A DNA stretch of 11,646 nucleotides from JBEKDJ01 sp050014415. GTDB lineage: Bacteria > Desulfobacterota > BSN033 > UBA1163. The notes beneath the pieces are model-generated. The model was given only the letters and a program-made list of their open reading frames with translations. It was not told where the DNA came from and made no database searches. Position 1 is the stretch's first letter; each line of letters opens with the position of its first letter. Positions 7,239 through 11,646 of the stretch are shown in pieces. A program made the translations under genes and the position numbers. The DNA lies in the NCBI GenBank assembly GCA_050014415.1, contig JBEKDJ010000139.1, positions 1-11,646 of the forward strand. The letters run 5' to 3'.

Positions 7239-7380
7239 TGAGCTTTGTTTTTCAGGGTAAAGGGAGATGGACCCGTGTTCAATATCACTTTTTAAGAAAT
7301 TCTTTCTATTGTTCAAGACGGAGGAGATCACCAGGTATCACAGTAGACGTAAGATGAGGAATAAGGACCCTATCTTCATT

Positions 7381-8283
7381 CTATGAACTGGAAAAGAGCG
7401 CACGGAGGACATGGGGGGCAATCTGAGGATTCTCCTTAAACCTCCGCATGGAGTACGCATACCATTGCTGACCAAAGGGAACATAGATACGCATCCGGTG
7501 ACCATCAGCTACAATCCGGTCACGAAGTTTCATCCTCACGCCATAGAGCATTTGAAACTCATACGCGAACTTTTGAAGGTTCATTTTCTGGATATATCGA
7601 TAGGCGGCTTCCACCAGAAAATCATCATGCGTTGCAATGGCGACGTAGCATCTTGCATCGAAAAGCATCTTCAAAAGTCTCAGATAATTGCGACGGATCT
7701 CCCCTCTATCTCTGAACGCAACCTCGTCAGGCTCAATATAGATTCCTTTGCAAAGTCTGACATTGACCTTCTTGTCAACCAACCGCTTGACATCCTCCTC
7801 ACTTCGCCTCATATATGCCTGAATGACAATCCCTACGTTCTCAAAACCATCTGAACGTAGCCTCTCATATAGTTTCAAAGTCGCGCTTGTGGTCGAGGAA
7901 TCCTCCATGTCGATCCGCACAAAACTGTGGTAGCCGCGAGCGATCTCCAGCAACCACTTCACATTTGAATGACAGAACGCTTCATCGATCCTGATCCCGA
8001 ATTGCGTGGGCTTGATAGAGAGATTGGCGTCCAGACGGTTTTCATCGATCTCGTGAAGGACTTCGTCGCCTGCCTTAACCGCCGCAAAAGCTTCTTCCTT
8101 CGTTGTAACATTCTCGCCGAGAACATCCACCGTTGCCATCATATTCTTCAGATTGAAACTTCTCACAACACGCACTGCATCATCAAGGCTTTCACCGGCG
8201 ACGTAGCGCATGGCAAACGGCTTCACCAGACCTTTGGGGAAGAGTTGAAGGACGGACACCATCAGTCGATTAACCAGATTCAT
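7381..8283 (-). CDS. Proline dehydrogenase (single-domain, monofunctional)
   Basis: A 300-residue FAD enzyme oxidising L-proline to pyrroline-5-carboxylate, the first step of proline catabolism. The length and start fit the short monofunctional PRODH of Gram-positives and Thermus rather than bifunctional PutA. Visible family motifs: VDVLGE (52-57), SIKPTQFG (89-96) with the conserved K91, RIDMEDS (123-129), VIQAYMRR (153-160), VRLCKG (175-180) with R176 and K179, YEFQMLYG (241-248), and Y277..R280-R281 in YSMRRFKEN, where the paired arginines bind the proline carboxylate. The beta-alpha barrel is complete. GGAG lies five bases before the ATG. No P5C dehydrogenase gene is next to it in this window, so the second step must be encoded elsewhere. 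Upstream on the same strand are a 40-codon frame and a zinc-ribbon gene; the ~105-bp gap leaves room for a separate promoter. Confidence 0.93.
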   Translation of the reverse strand: MNLVNRLMVSVLQLFPKGLVKPFAMRYVAGESLDDAVRVVRSFNLKNMMATVDVLGENVTTKEEAFAAVKAGDEVLHEIDENRLDANLSIKPTQFGIRIDEAFCHSNVKWLLEIARGYHSFVRIDMEDSSTTSATLKLYERLRSDGFENVGIVIQAYMRRSEEDVKRLVDKKVNVRLCKGIYIEPDEVAFRDRGEIRRNYLRLLKMLFDARCYVAIATHDDFLVEAAYRYIQKMNLQKFAYEFQMLYGVRMKLRDRIVADGHRMRIYVPFGQQWYAYSMRRFKENPQIAPHVLRALFSSS

Positions 8284-8388
8284 TCGAACTCCAATCGTTC
8301 GTGCCGGCCAAACAAGCGTTCTCTGCGGAATAAGGGAGGGATGGCAGATGCTTCCATTCGGAGTCAGCTGCCATTTCGTCTTATATGC

Positions 8389-8511
8389 TCAAAGGGGGAG
8401 CTCAGAATACACTTCTGCCCGGCGGGTCCATTCATTCTGTGGATACTTCGAAAACACAGCATTCCATTCCCGGTGCAAGGCTCTCCGAAAAAGCTCGCTG
8501 AAAAGTGACAC
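8389..8511 (-). CDS. Small 40-aa protein overlapping the zinc-ribbon gene stop
   Basis: Reading on the minus strand, a GTG (8511-8509) shares its first base with the TAG stop of the zinc-ribbon gene and opens a 40-codon frame ending at TGA 8391-8389. The product begins MSLFSELFRRALHREW and ends AEVYSELPL. It has two tryptophans, two tyrosines, many arginines and glutamates, and no low-complexity run, so it looks like real soluble, helix-rich protein rather than random translation. I do not recognise the family. The one-base overlap suggests translation by re-initiation after the zinc-ribbon gene; GGAAGG lies upstream at a longer-than-usual distance. It has no other in-frame ATG. It could also be the remnant C terminus of a larger decayed gene. 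Confidence 0.4.
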   Translation of the reverse strand: MSLFSELFRRALHREWNAVFSKYPQNEWTRRAEVYSELPL

Positions 8512-8666
8512 TAAGAATTTGACCTTCCGACTACGTTTGGTCGGTTCTCTAAGATGACCTGGTCAACGATCTCTCCGCAAAAGATACACCTCCATCCCCA
8601 AAAAAACTCACAGATACCGTAGAATTTCTCGTAGACCATTGCACCTCCACATCGGTGACATTTCAT
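8511..8666 (-). CDS. Small zinc-ribbon protein (51 aa)
   Basis: A 51-residue protein starting MKCHRCGGAMVYEKFYG with CxxC pairs at C3/C6 and C27/C30 (RCIFCGEIVDQ), the four ligands of one zinc ribbon. An aromatic FFWGW lies just before the second pair. Similar tiny ribbons with CGEI-D-VILENR ends occur as conserved hypothetical proteins in uncultured Nitrospirota- and Desulfobacterota-type genomes; their role is unknown. The frame is open far upstream (to about 9041), but the start is fixed by a perfect AGGAGG five bases before the ATG at 8666 and by the cysteine motif beginning at residue 3. Nucleic-acid or protein binding is the usual guess for such ribbons. It may be cotranscribed with the overlapping 40-codon frame. 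Confidence 0.75.
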   Translation of the reverse strand: MKCHRCGGAMVYEKFYGICEFFWGWRCIFCGEIVDQVILENRPNVVGRSNS

Positions 8667-8671
8667 GGCAA

Positions 8672-8677
8672 CCTCCT
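8672..8677 (-). promoter_or_regulatory. Shine-Dalgarno deciding the zinc-ribbon start
   Basis: AGGAGG on the minus strand (CCTCCT on plus), five bases before the ATG at 8666. It shows that the long upstream extension of this frame is not part of the protein. Confidence 0.75.
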
Positions 8678-9073
8678 CAGAAAGAAATGATACCCGCGAC
8701 TCGTGTTCAAAACCTATTCCTTCCTTACCCATAGGACCATTTTCGCTAATAAGGATCAGAGAGGTAAACCCTACACCCCGTGTCAGAGCACGGGCCTCTT
8801 CGAGCTGGGTATTTTCATGGTTCCCTCTGTCCTTGGTCAAAAGTATAGGGCTTTTCCGGGTGGAGGGTAAATAAGGTATAGGTTGTATTTTATGGGGAAA
8901 AAGAGTGTATTTTGGTGCTGAAAATGGCGAAGAACAAAGGCAAGGGAAGTATTTCAGGGAACAAAGGGAAGTTCTAGAATCACAGATTTCTTCGAACCTT
9001 CTAACAGAGAATTCAGAAAGGATAGGAATATAAAGCGGCATCGCAAAACTGGTATTCGGACACGAGACCTCAG

Positions 9074-9089
9074 TCCCGCCAAGGCGGGA
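9074..9089. repeat. G/C hairpin TCCCGCC-AA-GGCGGGA
   Basis: Seven perfect base pairs around a two-base AA centre, in otherwise A/T-richer intergenic DNA and flanked by GAGACCTCAG and CAGACACCAG. It looks like a REP-type extragenic palindrome core. No T tract follows on either strand, so it is not a typical terminator. It is related in style, but not in sequence, to the hairpins at 156-271. Confidence 0.5.
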
Positions 9090-9223
9090 TCAGACACCAG
9101 ACTTTTCCGTGCAGGAAATTAACCCTTACAAGGTTCTCAAACTTTCTGGAACTTTCACCTGCAATTTCTCATGGTTATTGGATTTCTAAGTATCCCCACT
9201 CCATTGCAGATTTTGGTCTTTCG

Positions 9224-9250
9224 TCCGATGTCTATCGTCTGACATCTGGA
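9224..9250 (+). promoter_or_regulatory. Inverted repeat upstream of the secreted-protein gene
   Basis: TCCGATGTC (9224-9232) pairs with GACATC-T-GGA (9241-9250): nine base pairs with one bulged T around an 8-base loop, ending about 42 bp before the first ATG of the next gene. It could be a leader hairpin or an operator. No regulator is linked, so this is only a structural observation. Confidence 0.35.
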
Positions 9251-9291
9251 TCACAAAGGATGGGAAAAAGCCTTTCAATTCGAATTCAAAT

Positions 9292-9807
9292 ATGCTAAAT
9301 TACAATTGGATCCCGGAAATGATAGAAAAAATGGGCAGAAGGTCCAAAAATATCAGCTTTTACCTACTGATTCTATTTCTCTTATTCTCACTGGAAGTAG
9401 GGAAGGGATTATCCCAACCACCGGCAAAAGACGAGGGCCCTCCTCAAATCAGTTTGGAAAATGTGACTTTCCGAATGAGGGAAATTGAATCAACACCTTT
9501 ACCTTTAACCATGTTGGAAATTCATATTGAAATCCTCAACCGGAGCCAGCGATTGACTGCTCCTCCCAAATCCATTAAGGCAGTTGTGCTTCCCAAGGAA
9601 GTGAAATCTTCCGAGACAACGCCTGCAGGTGAATTTGCTCCAGGCCCCGAGGAGGTCACGCTCGATAGCCCCCTTCCGCCAAGAGCACGGCAGGTGTTGA
9701 TCATCGGTTATTCAATTCCAAAAGAAAAACTGGAATCGATCACCTTCGAGGTGCAAATCAACCCTCCGGATGGGGAGCAGAAAACGGTTACCTGGGAAGG
9801 ACCTTGA
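9292..9807 (+). CDS. Secreted or periplasmic protein of unknown function
   Basis: A frame of 171 codons. Residues 14-35 form a clear Sec signal: basic MGRRSKN, hydrophobic FYLLILFLLFSL, then VGKGLSQPP as the likely cleavage region. The mature part (~130 aa) begins with a Pro/Glu-rich stretch. It continues with alternating hydrophobic strands (ISLENVTFRM, LEIHIEILNRS, RQVLIIGYSIP, SITFEVQINPP), consistent with a beta-sandwich or immunoglobulin-like fold. No cysteines or catalytic motif are seen and I do not recognise the family. Three ATGs are possible, at 9292, 9319 and 9331. The last two give more usual signal peptides (162 and 158 aa), and none has a strong ribosome site, so the start is uncertain. 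It stands alone on its strand. A weak AGAAG/CTTCT stem follows the stop without a T tract. Confidence 0.65.
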   Translation: MLNYNWIPEMIEKMGRRSKNISFYLLILFLLFSLEVGKGLSQPPAKDEGPPQISLENVTFRMREIESTPLPLTMLEIHIEILNRSQRLTAPPKSIKAVVLPKEVKSSETTPAGEFAPGPEEVTLDSPLPPRARQVLIIGYSIPKEKLESITFEVQINPPDGEQKTVTWEGP

Positions 9808-9880
9808 AGTAAAACAGAAGAGCCTTCTATCAAAATAATTTTAGAGTAATTTCCCGCTGCTTTCTTCCTGTAACAGAGTT

Positions 9881-9909
9881 TTGCCTTTTTTACTAAATTT
9901 TGATATATT
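9881..9909 (+). promoter_or_regulatory. Sigma70-like promoter upstream of the 178-aa gene
   Basis: TTGCCT (9881-9886), 17 bp, then TATATT (9904-9909), the latter preceded by TG one base upstream (extended -10). Transcription would begin near 9916, leaving a leader of about 118 nt before the 178-aa gene. That leader holds an unused AGGAGG at 9926-9931 and the palindrome at 9972-9987. Confidence 0.5.
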
Positions 9910-9971
9910 CCCACCAGTAATTTGCAGGAGGCATTTCCGACATTGTCGCCTATCCCTCTAATTCTTGAGAA

Positions 9972-9987
9972 AAGACGACGTTGTCTT
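9972..9987. promoter_or_regulatory. Near-perfect 16-bp palindrome in the leader
   Basis: AAGACGACGTTGTCTT is symmetric at 14 of 16 positions. It lies between the predicted promoter and the 178-aa gene, just before the proposed cassette edge at 9996. It could be an operator, a short RNA hairpin, or the remains of an insertion site; nothing separates these. Confidence 0.3.
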
Positions 9988-10034
9988 CTGTGAACGTCAT
10001 ACGCCATGCTCGATAACCAAACGAAGGAATAGGT

Positions 10035-10571
10035 GTGAACATGAGCTTGGAGGACCAACTTCTCAAAGCATCGCTCCTCTGCGAGCTCAAGCCGGGTGGC
10101 GCCAGCGCGCATCGCTTTCAGCTTTTCTTCGTCACGAACAATGATATCGGCTCAAGAAGCCACCAGAGCGACCTCCAACGTGCTCTGGAGACCGGCGTAA
10201 ACACGAAAAAATATTGGGAGAATTGGCCCAACCGATGGTCCGGAAGCTACAGAATCACAGCAGCGGGATACGCTACCGCAGTCCAGATATTCGGCGTCCT
10301 TGAGCCGCGGTACCGGCCCGTTCAGAAGCAGAACGTGGATTTCGACGTGACCGGTGCGGTCGAGGGCGTTCGCGTGCTGCTCGAAACACGCGGCGCCCAG
10401 ACACGCGTTTCCCTGGATGGAGTCAGTTTCCGGTCAGCAAAGGAAGCATGCCGTGCTCTCCAAGCCAAGACGCGACGAAAGCTCCCGACCCAAGGCGATT
10501 CGGCGGTTCGAGTGCTATACAATCTTGCGATCGATGAAGGGTTTACGATGCAGTGGTGTGGTCCCAAGTGA
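10035..10571 (+). CDS. Hypothetical protein, possible integron-cassette gene
   Basis: A 178-residue cytoplasmic protein of unknown function, with no signal peptide or membrane segment. Residues ~1-90 look like a winged-helix-type fold, with WSGSYRITAAGYATAVQIFG at about 68-87 resembling the wing and last helix. Residues ~100-178 contain VSLDGVSFRSAKEACRAL and GDSAVRVLYNLAIDEGF, a small alpha/beta C-terminal domain I cannot name. The start is GTG at 10035 or ATG at 10041 (176 aa); GAAGGA and AGG lie at usable distances from each. The gene is visibly richer in G and C, especially at third codon positions, than the genes around it. It is followed 60 bp later by an attC-like site in the correct orientation. 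Together these point to horizontal arrival as a promoterless cassette. The functional domains are inferred from pattern only. Confidence 0.65.
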   Translation: MNMSLEDQLLKASLLCELKPGGASAHRFQLFFVTNNDIGSRSHQSDLQRALETGVNTKKYWENWPNRWSGSYRITAAGYATAVQIFGVLEPRYRPVQKQNVDFDVTGAVEGVRVLLETRGAQTRVSLDGVSFRSAKEACRALQAKTRRKLPTQGDSAVRVLYNLAIDEGFTMQWCGPK

Positions 10572-10587
10572 GAGCTAGAGGTAGCTC
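10572..10587 (+). repeat. Hairpin directly after the 178-aa gene
   Basis: GAGCTA (10572-10577) and TAGCTC (10582-10587) form six perfect pairs around GAGG, beginning one base after the stop codon. It is not followed by a T run, so it may protect the mRNA end or be a weak terminator at best. Confidence 0.35.
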
Positions 10588-10631
10588 GGGCGAATAGCGG
10601 TCAGTCACAAAGCGAGTGGCACGAGCACGGC

Positions 10632-10697
10632 GTCTAACAACGGCACAAACGAAGGACTCAAAACCTCACAGCTTCGTCTGTGCCGCGCACGTTATGC
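10632..10697 (+). other. attC-like recombination site (integron cassette)
   Basis: A 66-bp segment with the layout of an attC site. The left core GTCTAAC (10632-10638) fits RYYYAAC. The right core GTTATGC (10691-10697) fits GTTRRRY except for one T. Inside, GGCACAAACGAAG (10642-10654) and CTTCGTCTGTGCC (10672-10684) are complementary at 12 of 13 positions, corresponding to L'' and L'. A 17-base variable loop lies between them, and unequal spacers (2 and 6 bases) separate the cores from the inner arms. The cores pair at five Watson-Crick positions plus one wobble. Size, polarity and position just after a cassette-like gene all agree. Against it, no integrase gene and no second attC occur in the window, and one core base departs from consensus. 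Confidence 0.55.
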
Positions 10698-11313
10698 TCA
10701 CTTTCAACTCATAATCTTCGATCCTTGAATATGGTTGCCCGTAATGACTTGGTGCAATCTTCACCGGGCATAGGATTCCTTGGTGCTATCTTTGATGATT
10801 AGCCTGCTTGCCCTCCTCGTTGACTCCTGTTTTGAAAACGGACATCTACAACCATACCTGCTTGTGCCTGGTCTCGCCCTATAACGTATCGGATACTCCT
10901 ATCCGCCCATTTATAGAGAACCGCAAAAGTAATGCAACGGCCCCCCGTTTTAGTCTGTGTTTGTGGGCTTTTTGTGGCGGCTGGTTGTTGCATTGCTTAT
11001 GTTGCTTTCTATAAGAATCCTACTATTTTCAGGGTAGTTCTGTCGCTTACGGTCCGAAATCAATATACGGGTCCAAATGGAACCCCTTTGGAGGTTGTCA
11101 GGTAGGAGGTATGATCTCACCCATTATCAATGGAAATCTTCAGTCTTTGGGGTATGTATCCATATACTCATGAACCGATCAATTCCCTATCTGGGGACAT
11201 TCGGAGGTGCCCAATAGAATGTTACTCCCAGAAGTCAATAATTGCCAGGTTTTAGAAAACCGTGTAGCTTCCAATGGGTAATCGATACTCCGCTTTCATT
11301 TCAATGAATAGAA
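10698..11313. other. Intergenic region without a convincing gene
   Basis: Some 600 bp with only short, shadow-like frames, 10808-11014 on plus and 10799-10993 on minus, neither with a ribosome site or recognisable product. Structure seen: a stem TGCCC 10736-10740 / GGGCA 10766-10770 enclosing GGTG/CACC; a 14-base direct repeat (10748-10761 and 10779-10792, one mismatch, 31 bp apart); CGGATA/TATCCG around CTCC near 10890; and complementary octamers AATGCAAC and GTTGCATT about 50 bp apart. It probably holds decayed sequence downstream of the cassette. Confidence 0.45.
11248..11261. repeat. A/T hairpin GGTTTT-AG-AAAACC
   Basis: A perfect 6-bp inverted repeat with a 2-base centre, about 50 bp before the promoter of the last gene. 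Its 13-base core GTTTTAGAAAACC recurs inverted at 134-146. It could be a short extragenic repeat core. Confidence 0.4.
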
Positions 11314-11343
11314 TTGGAATTCTTTTCCTTTCCGTGGTATACT
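11314..11343 (+). promoter_or_regulatory. Extended -10 sigma70-like promoter for the 54-aa gene
   Basis: TTGGAA (11314-11319), 18 bp, then TATACT (11338-11343), with TG at 11335-11336 forming an extended -10. The predicted start near 11350 leaves a leader of only about 17 nt that is almost filled by the ribosome site. It lies inside the longer open frame from 11274, which argues that the upstream codons are not translated. Confidence 0.6.
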
Positions 11344-11355
11344 TCTTTTGGAATA

Positions 11356-11361
11356 AGGAGG
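11356..11361 (+). promoter_or_regulatory. Shine-Dalgarno deciding the TTG start
   Basis: AGGAGG within TAAGGAGGG, five bases before TTG 11367. No such site precedes the in-frame ATGs at 11274 or 11304, so TTG is taken as the start. Confidence 0.7.
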
Positions 11362-11366
11362 GTATT

Positions 11367-11531
11367 TTGCCAAAACATGCTGGAGCTCATAAAAGCGAAA
11401 AACGGCGAAAAGAATTGTCCCGCCAGAAAAAACAGGAAGAGAGAAGACAGCGACGATTTCATAAAGGAGATCGTACGTCTTCAGACGCCGAGAAGGTCGA
11501 GCAAGAAGAGACAAAGCCAACCACTCCTTAA
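11367..11531 (+). CDS. Small, highly basic hypothetical protein (54 aa, TTG start)
   Basis: A 54-residue product beginning (M)PKHAGAHKSEKRRKEL and continuing with Lys/Arg/Gln/Glu-rich helix (about 8-32), then an acidic Ser/Glu/Thr tail ending KPTTP. More than a third of the residues are charged and there is no hydrophobic segment. The KHAGAHKSEKRRKEL..QKKQEE pattern resembles small conserved hypothetical proteins in Desulfobacterota/Nitrospirota-type genomes; function is unknown. A nucleic-acid- or ribosome-binding role is plausible from composition alone. The rare TTG start rests on the perfect ribosome site and on the promoter lying downstream of the earlier ATGs. A longer version from 11274 would add a hydrophobic N terminus (GILFLSVVYFF), which I consider untranslated promoter DNA. 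A short C/G palindrome follows the stop at about 11538-11556 without a T run. Confidence 0.65.
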   Translation: MPKHAGAHKSEKRRKELSRQKKQEERRQRRFHKGDRTSSDAEKVEQEETKPTTP

Positions 11532-11646
11532 CTCGATACCCCTTTCCCGGGGAAAAGACTTCCTATTCTCCTTGACCACGAATACTACAGAGTTTACCCC
11601 CCCAGTAAGGGAGGACATAATTTCATCAGGAATGGGCAAGGCTGAT

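Larger units (their letters stand above)
8678..9291. other. Gene-poor divergent intergenic region
   Basis: About 610 bp separate the minus-strand zinc-ribbon gene from the plus-strand secreted-protein gene. The minus frame open to 9041 lacks a ribosome site at its far start and does not resemble a protein family. The plus frame 8665-8874 is its shadow. Two short hairpins are annotated separately. I found no promoter good enough to report for either flanking gene. Confidence 0.5.

Noticed and set aside
7179..7331. 51-codon N-terminal extension of der
   Set aside because: Der proteins of this type start at the first GTPase domain, and the promoter lies within the extension.
8667..9041. N-terminal extension of the zinc-ribbon frame (125 codons)
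   Set aside because: The strong Shine-Dalgarno and the ribbon motif begin at 8666. The extension has no ribosome site and irregular composition.
10799..11014. Opposed frames of 64 (minus) and 68 (plus) codons
   Set aside because: No ribosome sites, no recognisable domains, and they overlap each other. Treated as chance frames.
11111..11173. ATG frame of 20 codons directly behind AGGAGG (11104-11109)
   Set aside because: Only one base separates the ribosome site from the ATG, too close for normal initiation, and the product is very short. It may be a gene-start remnant but nothing supports it.
11538..11556. Terminator after the 54-aa gene
   Set aside because: The C/G palindrome (CTTTCCC..GGGGAAAAG) is imperfect and no T tract follows.
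11632..11646. ATG at the right edge reading MGKAD, reminiscent of an HU/IHF start
   Set aside because: Only five codons are visible and the nearest strong ribosome site (GGGAGG) is about 17 bases away. The call cannot be supported.

Overview
The window is an ordinary-looking bacterial chromosome segment of moderate G+C. The organism is most likely Gram-negative, because it encodes a periplasmic adaptor with a MacB-type permease and a secreted protein. Gene content and intergenic style (short G/C-rich hairpin repeats, small conserved zinc-ribbon and basic proteins) suggest an uncultured Desulfobacterota- or Nitrospirota-like lineage. That placement is an inference; no rRNA or other marker is present.

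Left part, plus strand (1-1975): the 3' end of a YjbQ-family gene, then a 116-bp structured element, then a probable two-gene unit of a cation diffusion facilitator and a DedA-family membrane protein. A 222-bp segment (1978-2199) with an unusually complete nested set of complementary arms lies between this unit and the convergent genes to its right. It is the best candidate here for an undescribed structured RNA or structured mobile repeat.

Middle, minus strand (2269-7178, transcribed right to left): der (ribosome-assembly GTPase), a MacA-like periplasmic adaptor starting one base after the der stop, a gap holding a long imperfect inverted repeat, then a MacB-type ABC ATPase and permease overlapping by 4 bp. 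The last three together form a tripartite MacAB-type export system that would need an outer-membrane channel encoded elsewhere. A good sigma70-like promoter precedes der, and a perfect palindrome is centred on its -10.

Middle right, minus strand (7381-8666): a 51-aa zinc-ribbon protein, a previously uncalled 40-aa frame overlapping its stop codon, and a single-domain proline dehydrogenase.

Right part (8667-11646): gene-poor and accessory in character. It holds a small secreted protein of unknown function, then a G+C-richer 178-aa unknown gene followed by a 66-bp attC-like site, so this gene may be a lone integron cassette. About 600 bp without a convincing gene follow, and then a 54-aa very basic protein starting at TTG with a strong promoter and Shine-Dalgarno. 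No integrase, transposase, CRISPR array, tRNA or rRNA was seen. No convincing rho-independent terminator was found either.
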